A DNA stretch of 64,000 nt. Source: an uncultured Pelagibacteraceae bacterium. Its GTDB lineage: Bacteria; Pseudomonadota; Alphaproteobacteria; Pelagibacterales; Pelagibacteraceae. The stretch is taken from positions 124,001 through 188,000 of the forward strand of contig CACDFI010000002.1 of NCBI GenBank assembly GCA_902551985.1, read 5' to 3'. Below, piece by piece: positions 1 through 8,034 of this stretch (position 1 is the first letter of the stretch; each line of letters begins with the position of its first letter). The position numbers and the translations under genes were made by a program. Under the pieces are notes generated by a model that worked only from the letters and a program-made list of their open reading frames with translations, searched no databases and had not been told where the DNA came from.

Positions 1-211
1 AAAGTTTTGATTTTGAGAGTATCTCAAACTTGATTTTCTTCCTTTCAAAGAGTAACGCAAGCGGTAAAATAGTTAAAAATCCTATAACAAATCTTGCTGA
101 ATTAAATGTTAAAGGACCAATATTATCCATGCCTGTATCTTGTGCAATAAAAGCTGTACCCCAAATAAAAGTTGTAATTATTGCGCAGACCATAGAAAGA
201 GATTTTGTCAT
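1..211 (-). CDS. DMT/EamA-family permease, N-terminal fragment cut by the window edge
   Basis: The minus strand reads an open frame from an ATG at 209-211 to the first base of the window (70 codons, no stop). It begins MTKSLSMVCAIITTFIWGTA and continues FIAQDTGMDNIGPLTFNSAR, followed by a hydrophobic stretch. The W-G-T-A-F-I signature in the first membrane helix and the P-L-T/F-N-S-A-R-F pattern before the second are typical of EamA-type drug/metabolite transporters (10 helices, about 290 residues). Only the first two helices are visible. It starts 22 bases after the dioxygenase gene on the same strand, so it is probably the last cistron of the pyruvate dehydrogenase operon. The substrate cannot be told. 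Confidence 0.8.
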   Translation of the reverse strand, partial: MTKSLSMVCAIITTFIWGTAFIAQDTGMDNIGPLTFNSARFVIGFLTILPLALLFERKKIKFEILSKSKL

Positions 212-233
212 TTTATTAAACTAAACTATTAAA

Positions 234-1334
234 TTAATTTATTCCGTTCATCCTACAAGAACTATCAAAATCTTCTTTGTTTATATAACATCCAGACATT
301 TTTCTTACTCCACTAAATGATCCTCTTCCATGAAGTATTCGCCAATTATTAAATATTAAAAGCTCTCCAGGTTTCAGTACATGTCTCCATTGGTAATCTT
401 TATTGTTTGCAAGTAAGTCAAACTTTTTAATTGCTTCATAAAACTTTAAAGTTAAATCCTTTTCAAATCTAAAAGGTGCTCGATCGTAATTGTTAAAACT
501 TACCTGAATAATTTCATTATTTTTATTTAATTTAAATATTGGTCTTTCAGCTTCAAGGAAAACTCCATCACCAACGTAATTACCTTTTACATTTATTTTT
601 GTAAGCAACTCATACATTTGCCAGTCTTCTTTTTTGATTGTTTCGGCAATCTTTAATCCATCAACCATTATTGAGTCACCACCCTTAGCATTATAGTCAC
701 AACATAATAATAATTGTAACCCAGGGGCATCATTACTATATGTTGAGTCTGTATGTGGTCTTAACTCTTCTTGAGTATAAGCGCTATCAGCCTTATTTTC
801 GTCAGACTCAAAACTCCACAGTCCTCCGAATATAGAATTTCTTACATATCCAATTTTATTAGCAATTTTTTCAACACATTTTAAATTTGTTTCGCAATTT
901 CTAATTACTAAAAAACCATAAGTGTGCAGACTTTTTAAAAAGTTTTTAAATCCATCATTTGATAAGATAGAATTATAATCTACAAATATCTCTTGGTGAA
1001 TTTCATTTGATCCCCAAATTTTTAAATTTGATTTTGTTTCTCTTTTTTTATCTATTTTATTATTTACTAAAAATTCAAATGAATATTGGACTGGCTTTTC
1101 TAGATCAGGCCAGGAGATGCTCAAGTATTTGCCATTTTCTAATATTTCAGCATTTTTTATTTTTAAATTTAGATCTAAAGATGCTGTAAAAGTCTTTCGT
1201 TGACTAGACCTTTTGTCCCAATTTTGCTCATCTTTTGCATGATCTCGCAACCAAATATTAGGAAAAATTTCTGAGTTTTCTCCGCCAAAATGGACATGAA
1301 GATCATTTGGTAATATTTCAATTTTTGTAATCAT
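234..1334 (-). CDS. gamma-butyrobetaine dioxygenase-like Fe(II)/2-oxoglutarate oxygenase
   Basis: The 366-residue protein has an N-terminal GBBH-like domain (about residues 5-95, with WLRDHAKDEQNW and ISWPDLE) and a C-terminal TauD/TfdA domain. The iron ligands are visible as H194-x-D196 (in RPHTDSTYS) and H335 (in WRILHGRGSF); R344 is a likely 2-oxoglutarate ligand. Family members hydroxylate gamma-butyrobetaine to carnitine or trimethyllysine to its 3-hydroxy form; which is used here cannot be told. The Cys cluster that binds zinc in the N-terminal domain of animal BBOX1 (C-P-C-x2-C after WLRD) is absent. The start codon overlaps the E2 stop codon by four bases (ATGA type), so translation is probably coupled to the pyruvate dehydrogenase operon. 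Confidence 0.85.
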   Translation of the reverse strand: MITKIEILPNDLHVHFGGENSEIFPNIWLRDHAKDEQNWDKRSSQRKTFTASLDLNLKIKNAEILENGKYLSISWPDLEKPVQYSFEFLVNNKIDKKRETKSNLKIWGSNEIHQEIFVDYNSILSNDGFKNFLKSLHTYGFLVIRNCETNLKCVEKIANKIGYVRNSIFGGLWSFESDENKADSAYTQEELRPHTDSTYSNDAPGLQLLLCCDYNAKGGDSIMVDGLKIAETIKKEDWQMYELLTKINVKGNYVGDGVFLEAERPIFKLNKNNEIIQVSFNNYDRAPFRFEKDLTLKFYEAIKKFDLLANNKDYQWRHVLKPGELLIFNNWRILHGRGSFSGVRKMSGCYINKEDFDSSCRMNGIN

Positions 1335-2257
1335 TTACTTAGGTTGTAAGCAAAGTTTGCTCCTAAATTATCTTTTAACTCATTATTAAATTTAGCAGCC
1401 TCTGCTCCGTCTATAATTCGATGGTCATATGATAGTGATAAAGGTAAAATAGTTCTTGGAATAAATTTTCCGTCTTTAAATACCTGTTTTTTATAGCTTC
1501 TGCCTATTCCAAGGATAGCAACTTCAGGAAAATTAATTATTGGTGTAAAGAACGATCCTCCAATTCCACCTAAACTAGTAATAGTCATCGATCCACCAAA
1601 GAATTCTTTTTTATCAATTTTTAGATTTCTGCAATCATCACTTACTTTTTTCAAGTCCTTACTTAAATCTTTTATATCTTTTCGATTAGCATCTCTAATC
1701 TTAGGTACCATAAGTCCATGTTGGGTATCAACTGCGATGCCGATGTGAAAATACTTTTTAAATATAATTTTACCATTTTCAATATCATCAATTGATGAAT
1801 TAAAAGATGGAAATTTTTTAAGTGATAGTACTAATGCTTTTATAATAAATGCAAGTGGAGTAATTTTTATTTTTTCTCCAGAGTAGTTATCTTTAAGTGA
1901 ACTTCTAAACTCTTCCATTTCGGTGATATCAGCTTCATCATGATTTGTAACATGTGGAATATTAGTCCAAGAGTTAACTAGATGAGGAGCAGCAATTTTT
2001 TTAACTCTAGAAATATCTTTAATTTCAACTTCTCCAAAATCTGAATGAGGATATTCACTTTTAATAACTTTTTCATTTTTACTTTCTTTTGTATCAATGT
2101 TTTGATTAATATTAGACGAAACAAATTCTTTCAAATCTTTTTCTGTAACCCTGCCTAATCTTTCCGAACCTTTAACATTAGTTATATCAACACCTAATTC
2201 TCTAGCAAACTTCCTAACTTTTGGACTTGCAGATGTTTTGTTATATTGATTAGACAT
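1331..2257 (-). CDS. aceF: pyruvate dehydrogenase E2 (dihydrolipoyl acetyltransferase) lacking lipoyl domain
   Basis: This 308-residue protein transfers the acetyl group from lipoamide to CoA. It opens directly with a peripheral-subunit-binding domain (about residues 10-46, SPKVRKFARELGV then GRVTEKDL) and continues, after a short linker, into the 2-oxoacid dehydrogenase acyltransferase catalytic domain (about 75-308). The catalytic motif DHRIIDG gives His279 and Asp283. No lipoyl domain is present, whereas E2 proteins normally carry one to three. The missing lipoyl domain is found on the N terminus of the E1 encoded immediately upstream; the E1 stop and this ATG abut exactly. It looks intact rather than truncated, because both remaining domains are complete. 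Confidence 0.93.
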   Translation of the reverse strand: MSNQYNKTSASPKVRKFARELGVDITNVKGSERLGRVTEKDLKEFVSSNINQNIDTKESKNEKVIKSEYPHSDFGEVEIKDISRVKKIAAPHLVNSWTNIPHVTNHDEADITEMEEFRSSLKDNYSGEKIKITPLAFIIKALVLSLKKFPSFNSSIDDIENGKIIFKKYFHIGIAVDTQHGLMVPKIRDANRKDIKDLSKDLKKVSDDCRNLKIDKKEFFGGSMTITSLGGIGGSFFTPIINFPEVAILGIGRSYKKQVFKDGKFIPRTILPLSLSYDHRIIDGAEAAKFNNELKDNLGANFAYNLSK

Positions 2258-5200
2258 TTACATCTTTGTTGGTATAGGTTTATTTTTATCAATATTATAA
2301 TTTTTAATTGCATCTTCAGCATACTTTGATGTAATAAGTTGCTCTTTGGCTAAAACACTAAGGCTGTAAGCAACAATATGTTCTTTATCTACTTCAAAAA
2401 AACTTCTTAAATTTTTTCGTGTGTCGCTTCTTCCATATCCGTCAGTACCAAGAGAATAAAAACTTTTTTTTGTAAAAGATCTTATTTGATCTGCATTAAT
2501 TCTCATGTAATCAGTGGCTGCAAGTATGGGTCCTTGCTGCTTTCCTAAGCATTCCTCAATATATGATTTTTTGTTAGTTTCTGAGGGGTTTAATAGGTTT
2601 TGTCTCTCAACTTCCATCCCATTTTTCCTTAACTCGTTGAAACTTGTAACACTCCAAACTTCACTGTCTATCTGATACTCTTTTTTGAGTATATCTGATG
2701 CCGCCATCATTTCTCTAAGAATTGTTCCAGATCCCAATAATTGGATTTTAGCTTCTTTTGAACTTGATGACTCTTTTATTTTGTACATTCCTCTGAGAAT
2801 TCCATCTTCACAATCTTTTGGCATTTCAGGATGAGAATAATTTTCATTCATTGTAGTAATATAGTAAAAAATATTCTCATTTTTTTCATGCATTCTCCTT
2901 AAACCTTCTCTAAAAATTACAGCTAATTCATAATGGAATGTAGGATCATAGGATATGCAGTTTGGAATTGTAGATGCGAGTAAATGACTATGCCCATCTT
3001 GATGTTGAAGTCCTTCCCCTGCAAGAGTTGTTCTTCCAGCTGTTGCGCCAATTAAAAAACCTCTTGCTTGGCTGTCTCCAGCTGCCCAAGCAAAATCTCC
3101 AATTCTTTGAAAACCAAACATAGAATAGAAAAGATAAATTGGTATCATTTCAACATCATGGTTAGTGTAAGCTGTGCCTGCAGCAATCCAAGATGACATG
3201 GAACCTGCCTCTGTAATTCCTTCTTCTAATACTTGACCACTTTTTTCTTCTCTATAAGAAGAAAGTTGTGCAGAGTCTTCGGGCTCATACTTTTGACCTT
3301 CATGAGCATAAATTCCTATTTTTTGAAAGAAACCTTCCATTCCAAAAGTTCTAGCTTCGTCTGGAATAATTGGGACTAATTTTGGAGCAACATTTTTATC
3401 TCTTAAAAGATTTGTTAGCATTCTAACAAGTGCCATTGTTGTAGACATTTCTTTCTCACCAGTGGAAGTCTTCATAAAATCAAAAATATCTTTACTTGGA
3501 GCTTTAATTGGTTTTGAGTACGATGTTCTTTCTGGAATAAATCCTCCTAATTCTATCCTTCTCTTTTTTAAATATTTTATTTCTTCTGAATTTTCGTCTG
3601 GTTTAAAATATTCAATATTTTTGACTTGGGCATCTGTTAAAGGAACATCAAATCTATCCCTATAATACATTAAATCATCCACATCTAATTTTTTTTGCTG
3701 GTGGGTAGTATTTACACTTTCTCCACTTTTTCCCATACCATAACCTTTTATGGTTTTGGCTATTATAACTGTGGGACTTCCTTTGTGATTGACTGCTTTA
3801 TCATAAGCAGCATAAACTTTATGAGGATCATGACCTCCTCTATTTAATCGCCAGATATCGGTATCTGACATTGATGAAACTAACTCTTTTGTTTCAGGAT
3901 ATTTACCAAAAAACTTTTCTCTCACATAAAGTCCATTTCTTGCTTTAAAAGCCTGATATTCACCATCCACAGTCTCATTCATAATTTTTACCAGATGTCC
4001 CGTCCTGTCATTTGCTAAAAGTGTATCCCAATATGAACCCCAAATGACCTTTAAAACATTCCAGCCCGCACCTCGAAAAATACCCTCTAGTTCTTGAATT
4101 ATTTTTCCATTTCCTCTAACTGGACCATCTAATCTTTGTAAGTTACAGTTAACAACAAATATTAAATTGTCTAAATTTTCACGAGCTGCTAACCCTATTG
4201 CGCCAAGTGACTCCGGCTCATCCATTTCTCCATCACCTAGAAATGCCCAGACTTTTCTCCCTTCGTCTTTAATTAATCCTCTATTAATAAGATATTTCAT
4301 AAATCTTGCTTGATATATCGCTAACATTGGACCAATCCCCATTGAGACAGTTGGGAACTGCCAAAAATTAGGCATTAGCCAGGGATGAGGGTATGAAGAA
4401 AGACCACCTGTTTTTACCTCTTGTCTAAATCTATCTAATTGTTTTTCATTTAATCTTCCCTCAAGAAAGGCCCTAGCGTACATACCAGGTGCACTATGAC
4501 CTTGAAAATATACTAGATCACCTCCAAATTTATTATTTTTTGCTCTCCAAAAATGATTCATTCCTACATCATATAATGTTGCTGCAGATGCAAATGTTCC
4601 TATGTGCCCACCAAGCTCAGGATATTTTTTATTTGCCCTTACTACCATAGCTGCTGCATTCCACCTTATTAATGATCTTAACTTCCGTTCTATATTTTGA
4701 TCTCCTGGAGATCTTTTCTCTTCCTCAGGAGGTATAGTATTTACATATGGAGTAGTTTGAGTATGAGGAATTTTTGATCCAGCTTTGTAGGATTGATCAA
4801 TTAATTGTTTTATTAAAAAATGGGCTCTTTCTGAACCATCATTTTGTAGTACTGCACTTAAAGAGTCTAGCCATTCTTTTGTTTCAACAGGATCAATATC
4901 ATCATTACTACTAACCATCTTAACTTCATTTATCAGTTTGGTTTGTTTGATCTGTTTTGGCTCAACAACTTTTGTTTCAACTTTGATATCAGCTTTTGTA
5001 GCAGTTTCAGCTTCCTCTATTAACTTTTCTGTTGAAGGTGGGATTTTTTCACTTAATGTTTTAGTAATTTTTTCCTCTTTATCCTGATTATCTGAGGACA
5101 TTGTTAGTATCAGATCACCTTTTGAGACTTTATCTCCAATTTTAACATTAATATTTTCTACCTTACCTTCATAATTTGATGGTACTTCAACACTTGACTT

Positions 5201-5323
5201 ATCACTCTCCAATGTGACGACAGGATCGTTTTTGTTGATTTTATCACCTTTTTTTACAAGTACTTCAATTATTTCGACATTTTCAAAATCTCCAATGTCT
5301 GGAACTAATAAATCTAAATTCAT
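2258..5323 (-). CDS. aceE: pyruvate dehydrogenase E1 (homodimeric type) with N-terminal lipoyl domain
   Basis: The enzyme decarboxylates pyruvate with thiamine diphosphate and reductively acetylates lipoamide. Residues 1-76 form a full biotinyl/lipoyl domain with the lipoylation motif ESDKSSVEVP (Lys42). Residues about 77-140 are a Lys/Glu/Thr/Pro-rich linker. From about residue 140 (DDIDPVETKEWLDSL) it matches the whole AceE-type E1, including the thiamine diphosphate motif GDGEMDEPE...N in the first third and the transketolase-like central and C-terminal domains. Total length is 1021 residues against about 880 for ordinary AceE, the difference being the lipoyl domain plus linker. It is the first gene of a minus-strand run (E1, E2, dioxygenase, permease). 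No E3 gene is in the window. Confidence 0.95.
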   Translation of the reverse strand: MNLDLLVPDIGDFENVEIIEVLVKKGDKINKNDPVVTLESDKSSVEVPSNYEGKVENINVKIGDKVSKGDLILTMSSDNQDKEEKITKTLSEKIPPSTEKLIEEAETATKADIKVETKVVEPKQIKQTKLINEVKMVSSNDDIDPVETKEWLDSLSAVLQNDGSERAHFLIKQLIDQSYKAGSKIPHTQTTPYVNTIPPEEEKRSPGDQNIERKLRSLIRWNAAAMVVRANKKYPELGGHIGTFASAATLYDVGMNHFWRAKNNKFGGDLVYFQGHSAPGMYARAFLEGRLNEKQLDRFRQEVKTGGLSSYPHPWLMPNFWQFPTVSMGIGPMLAIYQARFMKYLINRGLIKDEGRKVWAFLGDGEMDEPESLGAIGLAARENLDNLIFVVNCNLQRLDGPVRGNGKIIQELEGIFRGAGWNVLKVIWGSYWDTLLANDRTGHLVKIMNETVDGEYQAFKARNGLYVREKFFGKYPETKELVSSMSDTDIWRLNRGGHDPHKVYAAYDKAVNHKGSPTVIIAKTIKGYGMGKSGESVNTTHQQKKLDVDDLMYYRDRFDVPLTDAQVKNIEYFKPDENSEEIKYLKKRRIELGGFIPERTSYSKPIKAPSKDIFDFMKTSTGEKEMSTTMALVRMLTNLLRDKNVAPKLVPIIPDEARTFGMEGFFQKIGIYAHEGQKYEPEDSAQLSSYREEKSGQVLEEGITEAGSMSSWIAAGTAYTNHDVEMIPIYLFYSMFGFQRIGDFAWAAGDSQARGFLIGATAGRTTLAGEGLQHQDGHSHLLASTIPNCISYDPTFHYELAVIFREGLRRMHEKNENIFYYITTMNENYSHPEMPKDCEDGILRGMYKIKESSSSKEAKIQLLGSGTILREMMAASDILKKEYQIDSEVWSVTSFNELRKNGMEVERQNLLNPSETNKKSYIEECLGKQQGPILAATDYMRINADQIRSFTKKSFYSLGTDGYGRSDTRKNLRSFFEVDKEHIVAYSLSVLAKEQLITSKYAEDAIKNYNIDKNKPIPTKM

Positions 5324-5400
5324 TTTTTTATTATATATATATCAATATTTGCTAAAAAAATAATTTACATTATTAATTATGTATAAAAACTGTACAAATT

Positions 5401-5477
5401 GCGCCTGTAGCTCAATTGGATAGAGCGCTTGGCTACGGACCAGGAGGTTCTGGGTTCAACTCCTAGCAGGCGCACCA
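5401..5477 (+). tRNA. tRNA-Arg (anticodon ACG)
   Basis: A complete 77-base cloverleaf is readable. The acceptor arm GCGCCTG pairs with CAGGCGC, followed by an encoded ACCA. The D arm contains GCTC/GAGC, and the anticodon arm has the loop CTACGGA with anticodon ACG at 5435-5437. The T arm contains CTGGG-TTCAACT-CCTAG with one G-T pair. ACG (with inosine at the wobble position) is the usual bacterial Arg isoacceptor for CGN codons. It lies between the divergent aceE and the small ORF at 5492. Confidence 0.97.
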
Positions 5478-5491
5478 AAACGAAAGGATAA

Positions 5492-5575
5492 ATGAAAATA
5501 TCACTTGAAAAATCTGTAATATATTTCTTTTGTTTAGTTTTGTTATTTATATTAATTATGGCAATAATCTTTTAA
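5492..5575 (+). CDS. possible 27-residue membrane peptide upstream of the thioesterase
   Basis: An ATG preceded by GAAAGGATAA opens a 27-codon frame that starts MKISLEKSVIY. The rest is almost entirely hydrophobic (FFCLVLLFILIMAIIF), long enough for one membrane helix. Its stop codon overlaps the ATG of the thioesterase gene as TAATG, which fits translational coupling. The purine-rich GAAAGGA eight bases before the ATG is a plausible ribosome-binding site. No family is recognised, and a short hydrophobic frame can arise by chance in AT-rich DNA. The ordered layout (binding site, start, exact overlap) is the only argument for it being translated. Confidence 0.4.
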   Translation: MKISLEKSVIYFFCLVLLFILIMAIIF

Positions 5576-5997
5576 TGAAAAAATTTGAGCAATTAAGTAA
5601 TAAACCAAGTTACATGAAACATAATGGTGGTTTGTTATTTAGATCTATAAGTAAAAAAAAATTTGAGTTTAAAACAAAAATCAAAAAAACACATTTAAAT
5701 AAAGCTGGGATAACACATGGTGGTTATATATGCACAATAATTGATGCTGGTGCAGGAACTGCTTGTCACAAAGCAAGTGGTAACAAACCCTGTGTAACTA
5801 TCTCGTTGGATATTAAATTTATAACTCCTTCTTACTTGGGGGATGAATTATTAGGAACAGTTGAAATTCAAAAAGTTACTAAATCAATGGTTTTCATTAA
5901 TTGTAAACTAAAGTGCAAGAACAAACTTGTTGCTAGCGCAGTTGGAATTTGGAAAATTTTAAGAAGACCACTTCCAAATGCTGGCTTAGGTGGATAA
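5575..5997 (+). CDS. PaaI-family hotdog-fold acyl-CoA thioesterase
   Basis: The 140-residue protein beginning MKKFEQLSNKPSY matches small hotdog thioesterases. The key region is LNKAGITHGGYICTIIDAGAG, containing the HGG motif and the Asp on the central helix that activates water in this family. The downstream strand VTISLDIKFITPS is the usual second conserved block. Members hydrolyse acyl- or aryl-CoA esters; the substrate here is unknown. An open frame extends further upstream to 5530, but the ATG at 5575 fits family length and overlaps the small ORF stop. It converges with the TRAP permease gene, with only three bases between stop codons. Confidence 0.85.
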   Translation: MKKFEQLSNKPSYMKHNGGLLFRSISKKKFEFKTKIKKTHLNKAGITHGGYICTIIDAGAGTACHKASGNKPCVTISLDIKFITPSYLGDELLGTVEIQKVTKSMVFINCKLKCKNKLVASAVGIWKILRRPLPNAGLGG

Positions 5998-6000
5998 ATT

Positions 6001-7986
6001 TTATTTTCTTAATTGAAACAAAAACACTGGCAATACTAAAACTAGGCCAATAATTGATGAACTTAAACCTGGTGCAATAAATAATAATGAAATTACACCA
6101 AGATACCATCTTTGAAAAGTAGATACTGATTTAAATAAATATCCTGTGAAACCAATTCCAATTAATCCAATGCCAATCATTGCAGATATTAAAGTTACAA
6201 AGAAGTCATAGAAGTTAAATCCTTGCGCAACCAATAACAATGATGGTGAATAAACGAACACAAAGGGTACAAGTGCTTTTGCAATACCTAGTCTAAAAGC
6301 TGTATTGCCAGTAGTGAATGGATTTGATCCAGCTATACCAGCTGCAGCGTATGCTGCAAGAGCAACTGGCGGAGTTATATCTGCTAAAACTCCATAATAA
6401 AAAACAAAAAAATGCGAAACTATTGGTTCAATTTGTAATTGAGTAAGAGCTGGCGCTGCAACAGCAACAAGAATTATATAAGTTGCAGTTGTTGGAACTC
6501 CAGTACCCATGAATATGCATGATATTGCAATTAATATTAAAGAAAAAAATAATGTCAGATCTTGAAGTGTAAAATAATTAAATGGTAAAAAGTTTAAGAA
6601 GAATCCACCAATATCTCCTGCTGTTTGTATTACCACATATCCTAATCTAAATCCGACTCCAGTTAATGTAACTACACCAACTATTATACCTATTGAAGTA
6701 GCAGCTGCCCCAACTGCTAAAGTGTTTTTTGCACCTCTTGCTAGGCACTCAAGTAAATCATTAAACGTAAGTCTATTTTTTTTCCGAATAAATCCGATGA
6801 CTACACATGCAATAATTCCATTTACTGCAGCATAATCTGGAGTACGACCAATCAATATTAAATATACTAGTAAAATTAAAGGAACAATTGCTAGCCAATT
6901 ATCTCTTATTATTTTTAAAAATTTTGGAACTTCACTTTCATTTAAACCTCTCAGACCTAATTTTTTTGCCTCTAAATGAACCATTACAAAAATTCCAAAA
7001 TAATGGAGCAAAGCAGGAATTAATGCTGCTGCCAAAATATCTCTTAGGGGTAATTCTAAATATTCAACCATTATAAAAGCTGCAGCTCCTAATATAGGTG
7101 GAGTAATTTGTCCTCCAGTAGAAGCTGTAGCTTCAACAGCACCAGAAAAATGTGGAGGGTAACCAACTTTTTTCATTGCTGGAATTGTAAGAGAACCAGT
7201 TGTAACTGTATTAGCAATTGAGGAGCCAGATATAGTTCCAAGAAAAGCTGAGGAAAAAATTGCAACTTTTGCTGGTCCTCCAGAATATCTTCCAGCTATT
7301 ACCATTGCTAAATCAATAAATAATTGACCCAAACCTATTCTTGTTGCTAGCACTCCAAATAGAATGAATAAGAATACATATTGGGCCATCACACCCACTG
7401 CAATTCCGTAAATTCCTTGGTTTGTTATATAAATATGATTAACAAAACCAGCCCAACTGCTACCACCATGCTTTAGAGCTCCAGGAAAAATAGGGCCATA
7501 GAGTGCAAAAATCATAAATATTATGCAAATTAATGGTAGAGTGTATCCTATTGATCTTCTCGCAGCCTCTAGAGTTAAAATAATCAGAATTGAACCCATT
7601 ATAACTTCAGTGCTAGAGGGATTTCCAACTCTGCTAGCTAATATTTCTGGAGGCAATAATGGTAAATAAAGTGCGGTTACAACTACTAAAATTGAAAATA
7701 AAATATCTATTAACGGAACTTTATTTTTAAACTGTTTATCCCCGAAATTTTTCCATCCATAAAATAAAAATACAAGACCAACGACAAAGGAAATATGAAT
7801 ACCTCTATGAAGAATATCTCTTATGGTTCCAAATCCCGAAGCATAGAAATGGTAAATTGACATTGCAACCAAAGCAACATAAGTAAGTGTTTTTAGGAAA
7901 TTTTTTAACTTCCTTTCATTACTTTTTATCTCAAATTTTTCTTCAAGTTTTGCAACATCGTCGGGTGAAATATTAAATTGGGACAT
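6001..7986 (-). CDS. TRAP transporter fused permease (small plus large membrane subunits)
   Basis: This 661-residue, very hydrophobic protein corresponds to TRAP permeases of the TAXI class, in which the 4-helix small subunit (about residues 35-140) is fused to the 12-helix large subunit (about 140-600). Family hallmarks are visible: a Gly/Ser-rich segment SSAFLGTISGSSIANTVTTG with ATASTGGQITPPILGAAAF in the first half, and GTGVPTTATYIILVAVAAP plus DITPPVALAAYAAAG in the second. These transporters use sodium or proton gradients to import organic acids captured by the periplasmic receptor. That receptor is encoded immediately upstream on the same strand, separated by a strong hairpin at 7993-8017. 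Confidence 0.93.
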   Translation of the reverse strand: MSQFNISPDDVAKLEEKFEIKSNERKLKNFLKTLTYVALVAMSIYHFYASGFGTIRDILHRGIHISFVVGLVFLFYGWKNFGDKQFKNKVPLIDILFSILVVVTALYLPLLPPEILASRVGNPSSTEVIMGSILIILTLEAARRSIGYTLPLICIIFMIFALYGPIFPGALKHGGSSWAGFVNHIYITNQGIYGIAVGVMAQYVFLFILFGVLATRIGLGQLFIDLAMVIAGRYSGGPAKVAIFSSAFLGTISGSSIANTVTTGSLTIPAMKKVGYPPHFSGAVEATASTGGQITPPILGAAAFIMVEYLELPLRDILAAALIPALLHYFGIFVMVHLEAKKLGLRGLNESEVPKFLKIIRDNWLAIVPLILLVYLILIGRTPDYAAVNGIIACVVIGFIRKKNRLTFNDLLECLARGAKNTLAVGAAATSIGIIVGVVTLTGVGFRLGYVVIQTAGDIGGFFLNFLPFNYFTLQDLTLFFSLILIAISCIFMGTGVPTTATYIILVAVAAPALTQLQIEPIVSHFFVFYYGVLADITPPVALAAYAAAGIAGSNPFTTGNTAFRLGIAKALVPFVFVYSPSLLLVAQGFNFYDFFVTLISAMIGIGLIGIGFTGYLFKSVSTFQRWYLGVISLLFIAPGLSSSIIGLVLVLPVFLFQLRK

Positions 7987-7992
7987 AATAAT

Positions 7993-8017
7993 GCCCTAGA
8001 TCTAATTGATCTAGGGC
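7993..8017 (-). other. intercistronic hairpin between TAXI receptor and TRAP permease
   Basis: A perfect 10-base-pair inverted repeat (GCCCTAGATC / GATCTAGGGC) with a 5-base loop lies between the receptor stop codon (8035) and the permease start (7986). On the transcript it ends only six bases before the permease ATG and is not followed by a U tract. A plain intrinsic terminator is therefore unlikely. It more probably protects the 3' end of the receptor message and/or hides the permease ribosome-binding site, giving more receptor than permease. Its GC-rich stem stands out in this AT-rich genome. Confidence 0.8.
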
Positions 8018-8034
8018 AAATTGATTTTTAAGAT

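Noticed and set aside
30-224. Plus-strand 64-codon open frame at the left edge
   Set aside because: It is antisense to the EamA-type permease fragment, whose minus-strand frame has a recognisable family signature.
1331-2257. E2 read as a truncated pseudogene
   Set aside because: Both the subunit-binding and catalytic domains are complete with the DHR-x2-DG motif, the gene abuts E1, and the missing lipoyl domain is on E1.
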